Shown in pieces: positions 40,860 through 49,103 of a stretch of DNA of 64,000 bases (position 1 is its first letter; each line of letters begins with the position of its first letter). The translations under genes and the position numbers were made by a program. Source of the DNA: VBAS01 sp964508655 (GTDB taxonomy: Bacteria; Bacteroidota; Bacteroidia; Chitinophagales; Chitinophagaceae); NCBI GenBank assembly GCA_964508655.1, contig CAZDUO010000001.1, forward strand, positions 58,504 through 122,503, written 5' to 3'. A model generated the notes under the pieces. The model was not told the origin of the DNA, did no database searches, and worked only from the letters and a program-made list of their open reading frames with translations.

Positions 40860-42236
40860 ATGCTAACTGTAATAATACCCGCTTTAAATGAAGGAAAAAC
40901 CATTGCCAGCGTTGTAAAATTCTGCTTAGCTGAACCCCTGGTGACGGAAGTGATTGTGGTAGATGACAATTCAGAGGACAATACTGCAATCATAGCCCGT
41001 GAAGCCGGTGCAAAAGTTATCGTAAGCAAAATCAGGGGCAAGGGATTTTCGATGAAGGAAGGTGTGGAAGAAAGCAAAAACGAATTGCTTGTATTCCTGG
41101 ATGGCGATATTGATCCTTACCCGGAAGGCACCATAAAAAATCTGACCGCACCGTTGCTGACTGACGAAGCTGATTTCGTAAAAGGGGCTTTTGCAAGAAA
41201 TGCAGGCCGGGTGACCGAGCTGGTGGCAAAACCGCTTTTAAACATTTTATTCCCCGGTCTTGCTCATTTTTCACAACCCCTGAGCGGCATGATAGCCGGC
41301 CGGAAATCTTTTTTTAAAAAAATTGAATTTTTTAATGATTACGGAGTTGATATCGGGATACTCATTGACATGTACCTGATGAAAGCAAGAGTGAAGGAAA
41401 TCAACATTGGCTACATCGAAAACAAGAGCAAACCCTGGGAAGCCCTCGGCAAAATGAGCAAGGAAGTGTCAAGGGCCATCATCAGCAAAACGCAGGGACA
41501 GCCTGCAGCCGGGTTGACTGAAGAAGATGTTTTTTCAATGGAAACCATTAACCGTGAAATGAATAAAGTACTGAAAGAAGAACTGTCCGGCTTTCACAAA
41601 ATGGCTGTCTTTGATATGGATGATACTATCCTGAAAGGAAGATTTATAGATGAGTGTGCAAAAGCATTCGGGTTTATGCCGGTGCTGCAAGATCTACGTG
41701 CCGCAGAAAAAGATCCCATTATTTTAACCAAACGAATCGGGTTGATGCTGAAAGGAAAAACGATGGATGACCTGCTGAATGTGGCTGAACGTATAGAAAT
41801 GGTAGATGATATTAAAGAAGTGGTACAGTCACTGAAGGGGAAAAAATACATCGTGGGAATAATCAGCAGCAGCTATACCCTGATAACAAATTACGTAAAA
41901 CAAAAAATCGGGGCCGATTTTTCGCTGGCGTATAACCAGGAGTTTATCGAAGGTAGAGCCAGCGGCGAAGTGAACCTGCCATCGTATTTTTTTGGTTCAC
42001 CCGAAAGTGTTTGCGGCCATTCATTCTGCAAAACCAATGCGCTGCAATATGCCTGTGAAAAATACAATGTCCGGATGGAAAACTGCATTGCCATCGGCGA
42101 CAGCAAGGACGACCGGTGTATGGTGGGTCATGCCGGGAAAGGTATTGCCTTTTGCAGCAATGACAGCCTGCTGGAAAAAATTGCAGACCTCTCTATTCGA
42201 AAAAAAAGTTTTGAATCCCTGCTGAGCCTGGCCTGA
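40860..42236 (+). CDS. fusion of GpgS-like family 2 glycosyltransferase and HAD-IB phosphatase
   Basis: 458 residues. Residues 1-~215: GT-A glycosyltransferase with VIIPALNEGKTIASVV, VVDDNSEDNT, RGKGFSMKEGV and the DXD-like LDGDIDPYPEG. The later GRVTELVAKPLLNILFPGL, QPLSGMIAGR and YGVDIGILIDMYL match the layout of glucosyl-3-phosphoglycerate synthase. Residues ~245-458: HAD phosphatase with motif I AVFDMDDTIL, motif II ISSSYT and motif IV IGDSKDDRCMVG, of the SerB-like HAD-IB class. One chain could thus make a glycosyl-3-phosphoglycerate and dephosphorylate it to the compatible solute glucosyl- (or mannosyl-) glycerate; this is inference. A universal stress protein gene follows. Confidence 0.85.
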   Translation: MLTVIIPALNEGKTIASVVKFCLAEPLVTEVIVVDDNSEDNTAIIAREAGAKVIVSKIRGKGFSMKEGVEESKNELLVFLDGDIDPYPEGTIKNLTAPLLTDEADFVKGAFARNAGRVTELVAKPLLNILFPGLAHFSQPLSGMIAGRKSFFKKIEFFNDYGVDIGILIDMYLMKARVKEINIGYIENKSKPWEALGKMSKEVSRAIISKTQGQPAAGLTEEDVFSMETINREMNKVLKEELSGFHKMAVFDMDDTILKGRFIDECAKAFGFMPVLQDLRAAEKDPIILTKRIGLMLKGKTMDDLLNVAERIEMVDDIKEVVQSLKGKKYIVGIISSSYTLITNYVKQKIGADFSLAYNQEFIEGRASGEVNLPSYFFGSPESVCGHSFCKTNALQYACEKYNVRMENCIAIGDSKDDRCMVGHAGKGIAFCSNDSLLEKIADLSIRKKSFESLLSLA

Positions 42237-42275
42237 TGCGCAATTGATTTTTTTAAACCCAAAAAACAAAAGCTT

Positions 42276-43130
42276 ATGCCAAACAGACTGTATAATATCC
42301 TGGTGCCGGTAACATTTTCCGGCCGCGACAAATGGGCAATGGCAAAAGCCGTCGAACTGGCCAACAATTTCAATTGCAATATTCATTTTGTGCACGTGGT
42401 GCATAAGTATATAGCACCCCTGATTCCGGTGGAGGCAAGTGTTTTTACACCCTATGAATCGCATGCCGACCGGATGGATAGTTATGAACTTCTGAAACAC
42501 ATGGCAGCTGTATACAAGGCACAGCTTTGTGGTAACGGAAAAATTGAAATCAGTGTGCTGGAAGGTAATGCCGGCAAAAAATTGGCCGATTACATCAGGC
42601 AATACGATATGGATATGGTAATTGTAGGCCTTTCCCGATTCAACCTGCTGCAGCGGATACTTTCATCAGTCTCCATCAGCAAGCTGGCACGGCGCACAAG
42701 CATCCCGGTGCTTGCTGTAGGTTCTGCCGGCCTGATTTGTCATTTCAAAAAGATTATTTTGCCGGTGCATGAAGAAGTACCGCTGGGCCGCATTAAGCTG
42801 GCGACGATGCTGGCACGTACTTTCAAATCCACCATTTACATGTTAACGCTCAGGAAAGAAAACAATGCTGCGGAAAAAATACTGAATGAAGCGCTGGAAA
42901 TAGTGCAGAGTATTTCCACCATACCGGTACAAGGTATCATCCTGGAAGGAAAGAATCTTGCAAAATCCACGCTTGATTTTGCCAAACGCATCAATGCCGA
43001 CCTGATTATGATTAACCCGCTGAAAGAATTTAATCTGCCGGGCTGGTGGAACAGGCTGACTAAAAAATTGTTGACTTACGGCTCAAAAATTCCGGTGATA
43101 ACAGTAGAAAAAAATGTGCAGCAGAGCTGA
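42276..43130 (+). CDS. universal stress protein, tandem UspA domains
   Basis: 284 residues, two Usp domains (~5-148 and ~155-284). First domain: YNILVPVTFSGRDKWAMAKAVELANNFNCNIHFVHVV and DMVIVGLSRFNLL...TSIPVLAVG. Second: FKKIILPVHEEVPLGRIKLATMLARTFKSTIYMLTL and NADLIMINPLKEF...KIPVITVEK. The G-x2-G-x9-G(S/T) ATP-binding loop is not evident, so probably the non-ATP type. Directly follows the glycosyltransferase fusion gene (39-base gap), consistent with a stress-related unit. Confidence 0.88.
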   Translation: MPNRLYNILVPVTFSGRDKWAMAKAVELANNFNCNIHFVHVVHKYIAPLIPVEASVFTPYESHADRMDSYELLKHMAAVYKAQLCGNGKIEISVLEGNAGKKLADYIRQYDMDMVIVGLSRFNLLQRILSSVSISKLARRTSIPVLAVGSAGLICHFKKIILPVHEEVPLGRIKLATMLARTFKSTIYMLTLRKENNAAEKILNEALEIVQSISTIPVQGIILEGKNLAKSTLDFAKRINADLIMINPLKEFNLPGWWNRLTKKLLTYGSKIPVITVEKNVQQS

Positions 43131-43157
43131 TGCCTTCCCGGGCTGTTCCCCTGTTTT

Positions 43158-44009
43158 TTAATATCGGAATAAAAACTTTGCCGGCAGCATTTCTATTTCC
43201 AGCCTTTTAGCCGCATAATACTCTCCATCGAGGTGTGATTGTATTATCGTTTCGCTGGTTACAACAATCTTTTTTGTCCTGAAGTGTTTGATAAAAGGCA
43301 ACCCAAGATGTTCCCCCTTTTCAATCACCGGCAGCCAGCGCAGGCGAAGAAAGGGGTGCAGCCTGTTCACCATCACCACATCGAGCAGGCCGTCGTTGAT
43401 GGCTGATGAAGGGGCAATGTGAAATCCGCCGCCGGCACGATGACCGTTCATTACACTTACCAGGAGCCGGTAACCATCGGCATTGCACTCATCGGAAATA
43501 ATCCTGTATTTTTTTGAGCGGTAAAAAAAAACTTTCTGCATAATGGCGCCCATAAAGCCGGCCTTTCCCGGTTTTTTCTTTTTACCGGTAAGGCTTTTTG
43601 CCACTGCTCCTTCAAAACCGATGCCCACCCCATTGATGAAAAGTTTCTCATTGCAGCGACCCGCATCCACCGGTTTTGGTTCTGCATGCAATGCGATGAG
43701 CAACTGTTCTTCAAAATCTTTTTTGCCATAAAGAATGGAATGCACATCATTGCCGGTGCCGCCTTTGAAAATCACCAGTGGCAATTTTATTTCCGGGTAT
43801 TTATTAATAAAAAAATTCAGTGTGCCGTCGCCGCCCGAAATCCATACTTCGGAAAAGGAACCGAACCCGTCGGGCCAGTAGTTTTGAAATAAGGTATGCT
43901 GCACTTCCAGGCGCTTCAATTCAGCGGCTATCCTGTCAGCATGAGCAATAGCCCTGCCGGCTCCTGCCTGCGGGTTGCATACAATGGCAATATTTCGTCC
44001 GGCAATCAT
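43158..44009 (-). CDS. diacylglycerol/sphingosine-kinase-like lipid kinase (YegS/DgkB family)
   Basis: 283 residues. NPQAGAGRAIAHADRIAAELKR is the phosphate-binding N terminus, VWISGGDGTLNFFINKY carries the GGDGT nucleotide motif, and LPLVIFKGGTGNDVHSILYG the second G-rich loop. The C-terminal beta domain includes INGVGIGFEGAVAKSL and GGFHIAPSSAINDGLLDVVMVNRLHPFLRL. Likely phosphorylates a membrane lipid (diacylglycerol or sphingoid base). Single gene, convergent with the Usp gene and divergent from the oxidoreductase. Confidence 0.92.
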   Translation of the reverse strand: MIAGRNIAIVCNPQAGAGRAIAHADRIAAELKRLEVQHTLFQNYWPDGFGSFSEVWISGGDGTLNFFINKYPEIKLPLVIFKGGTGNDVHSILYGKKDFEEQLLIALHAEPKPVDAGRCNEKLFINGVGIGFEGAVAKSLTGKKKKPGKAGFMGAIMQKVFFYRSKKYRIISDECNADGYRLLVSVMNGHRAGGGFHIAPSSAINDGLLDVVMVNRLHPFLRLRWLPVIEKGEHLGLPFIKHFRTKKIVVTSETIIQSHLDGEYYAAKRLEIEMLPAKFLFRY

Positions 44010-44103
44010 TACATGATTAAAGATGCGCTATTCTGTGCAAACACCAAAAAATGTATCATTGCTTTACAGATATGGTTAACTTTAATCAAACAAATCATCT
44101 GCA

Positions 44104-45429
44104 ATGAAACGAAGGGAATTTATACGCAATACTTCTATTGCCACTGCAGGCATTACTATATTAAACTTTCCTGTATTGGGTAAAAATGCTCCGTCAAATA
44201 AAGTGCTGTTAGCTGTGATGGGTGTAAACAGCCGCGGTGCATACCTGGCAGAATATTTTGCCAGACTGTTCAACGTGGAGGTGGCTTACCTGTGCGATGT
44301 GGAAGAAAAAGCCATTGCCAATGGCCTGAAACCTTTTGAAACTGCAGAAAGAAAACCAACCGTGGTAAAAGATATCCGTGAATTGCTGAAGCAAAAAGAT
44401 TTTGATGCCCTGGTCATCGCAGCGCCGGATCACTGGCATGCACCTGCCACGCTGATGGCCGTTGCAAACGGCAAGCATGTGTATGTGGAAAAACCCTGCG
44501 GCCACAATCCTTATGAAGGCGAGCTGCTGGTGCAGGCCATGAAAAAATACCCGAAGCAGCTGATTCAAATGGGTAACCAGCGTCGCTCTTTTCCCACACT
44601 GATTGAAGCGGTGAAGGAAGTGCGGGATGGAATCATCGGCAATGTTTATTTTGGAAAAGCCTGGTATGCCAACAACCGCAAGTCAATCGGCATTGGGAAA
44701 AAAGTTCCCGTGCCGGCCTCGCTTGATTTTGAATTGTGGCAAGGCCCGGCGCCGCGGCGTGATTATAAAGACAATCTTGTGCATTACAACTGGCACTGGT
44801 TCTGGCACTGGGGTACGGCCGAAACCTGCAACAACGCAACTCATGAAATAGATTGCTGCCGCTGGTTTTTGGGTGTTGATTTTCCCAATAAAGTAACATC
44901 ATCCGGAGGACGCTACGCATTTAAAGATGACTGGGAAACACCCGATACACAGGTTGTTTCTTTTGAATTTGCCGAAGGTAAAGCCATCACATGGGAAGGC
45001 CGCAGCTGCAACCACTACCCGGTAGAAGGCGCCGGCCGCGGCTTTATCATTTACGGCGATAAAGGCACACTGGTAAATGACGGCAATGCCGATTATAAAA
45101 TCTATGATGATAAAAATAAACTGGTAAAAGAAGTAAAAGCCGATGTAAAGGCCGACCCCACCAACCCTGTAAGCGCTACCGGCAATCTCGATGTGTATCA
45201 TCTTAACAATTTTGTCAGCGCCATCCGTAGCGAAGCCGGCATTACTTCACCCATTGATGAAGGACACAAAAGTGTTTTGCTTTGTCACCTGGCCAATATC
45301 GCCCAGCGCACAGGCCGTACCTTGCACTGTGATCCGAAGAACGGGCATATTTTGAATGACGCAGAGGCGATGAAGCTGTGGAGAAGGGAGTATGAGAAGG
45401 GATGGGAACTGAACCCCCAGTCCCCCTAA
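44104..45429 (+). CDS. Gfo/Idh/MocA-family oxidoreductase, Tat-exported
   Basis: 441 residues. Twin-arginine-type signal MKRREFIRNTSIATAGITIL, so it is probably periplasmic. NAD(P)-binding fold: KVLLAVMGVNSRGAYLAEYFARLF, YLCDVEEKAI, DALVIAAPDHWHAPATL, and the family signature VYVEKPCGHNPYEGELL. C-terminal domain with HWFWHWGTAETCNNATHEIDCCRWFLG (His-rich substrate pocket). Tat export implies a tightly bound cofactor. The neighbour at 45541 is a double DUF1080 protein; together they resemble periplasmic 3-keto-sugar systems. The last residues (NPQSP) and the stop come from a C/G repeat. Confidence 0.92.
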   Translation: MKRREFIRNTSIATAGITILNFPVLGKNAPSNKVLLAVMGVNSRGAYLAEYFARLFNVEVAYLCDVEEKAIANGLKPFETAERKPTVVKDIRELLKQKDFDALVIAAPDHWHAPATLMAVANGKHVYVEKPCGHNPYEGELLVQAMKKYPKQLIQMGNQRRSFPTLIEAVKEVRDGIIGNVYFGKAWYANNRKSIGIGKKVPVPASLDFELWQGPAPRRDYKDNLVHYNWHWFWHWGTAETCNNATHEIDCCRWFLGVDFPNKVTSSGGRYAFKDDWETPDTQVVSFEFAEGKAITWEGRSCNHYPVEGAGRGFIIYGDKGTLVNDGNADYKIYDDKNKLVKEVKADVKADPTNPVSATGNLDVYHLNNFVSAIRSEAGITSPIDEGHKSVLLCHLANIAQRTGRTLHCDPKNGHILNDAEAMKLWRREYEKGWELNPQSP

Positions 45430-45436
45430 AGAGGAG
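45414..45436. repeat. C/G palindromic repeat carrying a stop codon
   Basis: CCCCC-AGT-CCCCC-TAAA-GAGGAG; the TAA is the stop of the oxidoreductase gene, as in the copy at 439-460. Confidence 0.65.
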
Positions 45437-45540
45437 ACTTAGATTGTTATTCTCTTTATCTGAATTAGATAATGGCGGATGAGGAAGTATTAACAAACAC
45501 ATCAAAGTTCTTGAAACAATCATTCTATCTTCAGGAAAAT

Positions 45541-46905
45541 TCAAAGGGTTTTAATCTTAATAGTCCGGAAGCTCACTTCATTCCCGTGATCCTGTAAAAG
45601 TATATACCCCTGCATTGCTTCGCCGAAGTGTAGCCAGATTTTGTATTTGCTGATGGCCACCAGTTCACGGAATGCCTGTGAGCCTCTTTCATACTCCAGC
45701 ACTTTCACTCCGTTCAGGTAATGCTCCACATGATTGTTGGGATAAACAATGATGCGGCCGGTATTCCAGTTGCCGGGTTGTTTAATAAATCGTGAAGTCT
45801 TTTCTGCTTTTATCAAATCATACAATGAAGCAAGTGTTCTGTTTCCATTCAATCCCATTTTTGCATCGGGATGAAGCGTGTCATCCAGCAGCTGGTATTC
45901 CAGCCCGATGGCGCTGCCCTGGTTGTTTTCGGCCAGCGTTACAAAATATTTCACACCGCTGTTGGCGCCGGGAGTAAGTTTAAATTCAAAGGACAAATCA
46001 AAAGCGCTGAATTGCTCTGTCGTCACAATATCGCCGCCGTTGATTGATTCGCCGCCGGAAGATGGCAACACGGTAATCATTCCGTTTTCAATTTTCCATC
46101 CTTTTCCAGGAAAAGATTTTTTGTAAGCGCCGACCCAGCCATTGGATGTTTTTCCGTCAAAGAGAAGTTTCCAGCCATCCTGTTTTTCGTAATCAGCCAG
46201 CGTGTTGGGCTGCAGATTGACAACATAAACTCCCGGGGGAAATGGCGCAGGCCGGATGTCTGTGGTTTTTATGAAGATATTTTTCCAGTAACATTTTATT
46301 CCTGCAAGCTCCGGTTTGCTGATGGAGTGAACCTGCAGGCCAATCAACCCTTCATTGGCGGTGATGCTGTCAACAAGATAAGCAACGGCTTTTCCATCAA
46401 GCCAGGTTCTTACTGAGTTGCCAAAACACTCAATCCTGATTGTATGGTACACACCGGGAGTGAAAAAAATTTGTGCTGCCTGGTTCAAACTGACCGGGTA
46501 CAGCCATTCGCGCCGTGCCTCATCATAAATACCGCCGCTCCAACGCCGCGATGACGGGTCCATATCAAATTGGTAGCCATACAGCCTTCCTTTTCCTCCA
46601 TTGGCTGCGGGGTTGTGATTGCTTTTGAACTGAACACCGGAATTGGTAACAGTATCATCCATCTTTGCCTCCAGTTCGAGGATAAAGTCGCCGGGAAATT
46701 TTTTTTCGCAAACAAGAAATGTATTGGGCGAACCGGCTGTGGTAATGCCCACAATTGCTCCATCCTCCACCCTGTATTGGGCGGTGCCGCCCATTTTTTT
46801 CCAGCCTGTAAGAGTTTTGCCATCGAAGAGCTGCTGCCAGCCTCTATCAGTTTGAGAAAAGGCTATGTGGCCAACGAAAAGAAAAATAATTAATGAGGCT
46901 TTCAT
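45541..46905 (-). CDS. double DUF1080 (3-keto-disaccharide hydrolase-like) secreted protein
   Basis: 454 residues with signal peptide (MKASLIIFLFVGHIAFSQ). Two concanavalin-like DUF1080 domains: domain 1 from GWQQLFDGKTLTGWKKMGG (~22-215) and domain 2 from GWKLLFDGKTSNGWVGAYK (~240-454). Each has the LFDGK-x-x-x-GW entry and a GVQFKSNHN / GVKYFVT core. Single DUF1080 proteins usually carry one domain, so this is a tandem form. Recent work links the family to hydrolysis of 3-keto-glycosides made by Gfo/Idh/MocA enzymes, and such an enzyme is the convergent neighbour. Confidence 0.9.
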   Translation of the reverse strand: MKASLIIFLFVGHIAFSQTDRGWQQLFDGKTLTGWKKMGGTAQYRVEDGAIVGITTAGSPNTFLVCEKKFPGDFILELEAKMDDTVTNSGVQFKSNHNPAANGGKGRLYGYQFDMDPSSRRWSGGIYDEARREWLYPVSLNQAAQIFFTPGVYHTIRIECFGNSVRTWLDGKAVAYLVDSITANEGLIGLQVHSISKPELAGIKCYWKNIFIKTTDIRPAPFPPGVYVVNLQPNTLADYEKQDGWKLLFDGKTSNGWVGAYKKSFPGKGWKIENGMITVLPSSGGESINGGDIVTTEQFSAFDLSFEFKLTPGANSGVKYFVTLAENNQGSAIGLEYQLLDDTLHPDAKMGLNGNRTLASLYDLIKAEKTSRFIKQPGNWNTGRIIVYPNNHVEHYLNGVKVLEYERGSQAFRELVAISKYKIWLHFGEAMQGYILLQDHGNEVSFRTIKIKTL

Positions 46906-46984
46906 GAAAATGTTTTCGGATTCAAGTTAAGTAAAGAATTATTATCCTGCAGAAGTTAATCCTGTTGGCTGCAGCAAACCTGGG

Positions 46985-48361
46985 CTATAATGTTTTCAGG
47001 TATTCAATCACCGCCTTTCTTTCTTCTGCAGAAAGCTTATCGCCAAAGTAATGCCCGTAATTGCCATAGCCAGGCAGCGTGGTATTGTAAATTAAGCGGT
47101 CGCCGTGTTTTTCGTGTACGGTAAACGTCCACCCGATATTTTCATAATCATATTGCGGGTTATTAAAATCTCTTGACCAGAATTTTGGACGGACTGCACT
47201 GTTAAGCACTGCTTCCAGCGTAGGCACCGAACCATTATGAAAATAAGGCGCTGTGATCCATACCCCATCCAGTGGCGGCGCCATGTAACCTTTGAACGGC
47301 TCCAGCCGTGCCGGGTGAGGGCCACTACTGAACCAACTGCGGTTGAACCAGTTTACAAATTCAGGATTAGAATAATTGGCTGCCTGCAAAAATGAATCCG
47401 CCTGGATGATGGATTGCGGAAGCAGAAGATTCGGATAGTTTCCTTCTTTTCCATAAGTGCCGTGACATTCGGAACAGTGATTGTTGAAAATAATTCTTCC
47501 TTTATCCGCCAGCACTTCATCAACCGGTTTTGGATATTTTGGCGCTTGCAATGAATTGATGAATGCAAGCACATCGGGCATGTGCTTGTCCACTTCGGCC
47601 GATTCGGAAGTGTCGTTTACAATAAGCAGATTGGAAGCCATTAAAAACTTTCCGAAATCGCCGCGGCCGAAACCGCTATAAAACATGCCGTTCTTTTTTT
47701 TCAGCAGCCACCAGGCCGGCACATCAGAAGGGATTACTTGCACGGGAATTTCAAGCTGCGCCTGCGGTAGCCATTGAAATGTGACAGGATCCCGATGCGC
47801 TGCAAGCACGGCGGCAAGACGGTCGGCCGGATTCACGCCCCTGGTTTCAGTGTAAAGTTGCGGGCCAACTGTTCTTGCCACTTCAAAAAAGTGTTCGGAT
47901 GCTTTGTATTTTTTCGGGTAAAGAGTTTTAAGAAATCGCTCTGCTTTTTCCAGGTTTTTCAAACTCAAAGTTTGCCTGTCGCTGAAATCAAGAAAAGTAT
48001 TTCCCAGCCCGATGTAAAGCTGCCCTTCAAACACCTGCGCATGACAATGCAGGCAGTTGGGTGCAATGAGAATTTCACCGTTAGATGCTTTCACGGCTGT
48101 GTAGTCGTGCGGGATGCCTTCGTTTATGGAATCTCTTTGCAGGTAAATGACAGGTTTGCCGATTCCTTTCCGGAAAATTATTTCCGGCACGCCGCCTTTT
48201 ACAAAATCGCCGTTGATGAGGTAATGAAAACCTTTTGCTGCATCGCCGCCGGTTCTTTGTTTGCCGGGCGGCACAGGCACCGGTTCATCAGCAGGTGAAA
48301 TGAAAATCCTGAAAGATAAACAGGTGATAAAAATCACGATGAATATACACAGCTTCTTCAT
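46985..48361 (-). CDS. di-haem c-type cytochrome (cytochrome c peroxidase / RoxA-like)
   Basis: 458 residues with an N-terminal signal or anchor (MKKLCIFIVIFITCLSFRIF). Two haem c sites: CLHCH at about residue 102 and CSECH at about 299. MAPPLDGVWITAPYFHNGSVPTLEAVL is the typical block of cytochrome c peroxidase and RoxA-like oxidases. The first haem stands in an unusual setting (NCLHCHAQVFEGQLY). Periplasmic redox protein; could accept electrons from sugar oxidation by neighbours, but this is only context. Confidence 0.85.
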   Translation of the reverse strand: MKKLCIFIVIFITCLSFRIFISPADEPVPVPPGKQRTGGDAAKGFHYLINGDFVKGGVPEIIFRKGIGKPVIYLQRDSINEGIPHDYTAVKASNGEILIAPNCLHCHAQVFEGQLYIGLGNTFLDFSDRQTLSLKNLEKAERFLKTLYPKKYKASEHFFEVARTVGPQLYTETRGVNPADRLAAVLAAHRDPVTFQWLPQAQLEIPVQVIPSDVPAWWLLKKKNGMFYSGFGRGDFGKFLMASNLLIVNDTSESAEVDKHMPDVLAFINSLQAPKYPKPVDEVLADKGRIIFNNHCSECHGTYGKEGNYPNLLLPQSIIQADSFLQAANYSNPEFVNWFNRSWFSSGPHPARLEPFKGYMAPPLDGVWITAPYFHNGSVPTLEAVLNSAVRPKFWSRDFNNPQYDYENIGWTFTVHEKHGDRLIYNTTLPGYGNYGHYFGDKLSAEERKAVIEYLKTL

Positions 48362-48389
48362 CGAACAAAAGATAAGGCCTGAATAGCTG

Positions 48390-48477
48390 CGGAGAGACAG
48401 GGATTCGAACCCTGGGTCCGCCTCAGGCGGACAACGGTTTTCGAGACCGCCCCGATCGACCGCTCCGGCATCTCTCC
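48390..48477 (-). tRNA. tRNA-Ser (anticodon CGA)
   Basis: Reads on the minus strand from 48477. Acceptor GGAGAGA pairs with TCTCTCC; the anticodon stem GCGGT/ACCGT holds loop CTCGAAA, anticodon CGA (codon UCG). A long variable arm GTCCGCC-TGA-GGCGGAC and T-arm CAGGGTTCGAATCCCTG follow; the discriminator base is G, as in serine tRNAs. No CCA is encoded. Confidence 0.95.
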
Positions 48478-48569
48478 GGGGCTGTAAAAATACAGAAGAG
48501 TGGGTAGAAGAAGGAAGTAGATTGATAAAATGATTATATTTTCAAATCGTGTTCAGGAAAACACAAAAT

Positions 48570-48776
48570 CTATAGTTCATCTTCGTTGATTTCAGCTATT
48601 TTCATGAGAGATTTCAGTAAACCGGTTTTAAGATCCCGATTTTTATGAACCGGTACCGAAATCCGGAAGATGGTTTCTTCTTTTGTATAAATGTGATGAC
48701 TACCGTTTATCCTGGCGAGTTTCCAACCTTTCTTTTCAAGAAGTTTGCAAAAATCCTTACCGGAGACAGATTTCAT
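48570..48776 (-). CDS. hicA: HicA-family mRNA interferase toxin
   Basis: 68 residues. MKSVSGKDFCKLLEKKGWKLARINGSHHIYTKEETIFRISVPVHKNRDLKTGLLKSLMK matches YcfA/HicA: the G-W-x(6-7)-GSHH motif with the catalytic His, then the IPVHKNRDLKTG-like loop. Degrades mRNA when free of its antitoxin. Its ATG overlaps the stop of the upstream antitoxin gene by 4 bases (order antitoxin-toxin). Confidence 0.92.
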   Translation of the reverse strand: MKSVSGKDFCKLLEKKGWKLARINGSHHIYTKEETIFRISVPVHKNRDLKTGLLKSLMKIAEINEDEL

Positions 48777-48973
48777 ACAGCAATTTCAAGTACCTGGGTG
48801 TTGTTGTTTTGGGGCGTATCAATATCCACACTCAGGCAACCTTCCACAGCTTCATATATATTCTGAAGTAATTCTTCAAATGTTTCTCCCTGTGTAACAC
48901 AACCGGGAATCGCCGGCACCTCGGCCCAGTAACCGCCTTCTTCAGCTTTGTGTATATAAACTTTGAGTTTCAT
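48773..48973 (-). CDS. hicB: HicB-family antitoxin
   Basis: 66 residues from ATG 48973 (MKLKVYIHKAEEGGYWAEVPAIPGCVTQGETFEELLQNIYEAVEGCL). The single HicB partial-RNase-H-fold domain is complete, but there is no C-terminal DNA-binding domain, so it may not autoregulate by itself. Translationally coupled to the toxin. The longer frame to 49039 is not conserved. Confidence 0.92.
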   Translation of the reverse strand: MKLKVYIHKAEEGGYWAEVPAIPGCVTQGETFEELLQNIYEAVEGCLSVDIDTPQNNNTQVLEIAV

Positions 48974-49103
48974 GATTTCAAATCTACATTTTTTTCTGTG
49001 TAAATGGAAATGCACGCACCGTTTCCTCAGCGCCGCCAAAAAAATTATTTGCCCCGCCGGGTTTTTGCAACGCCCCGGTAAAACTGAATCCGATAAATCC
49101 CAT

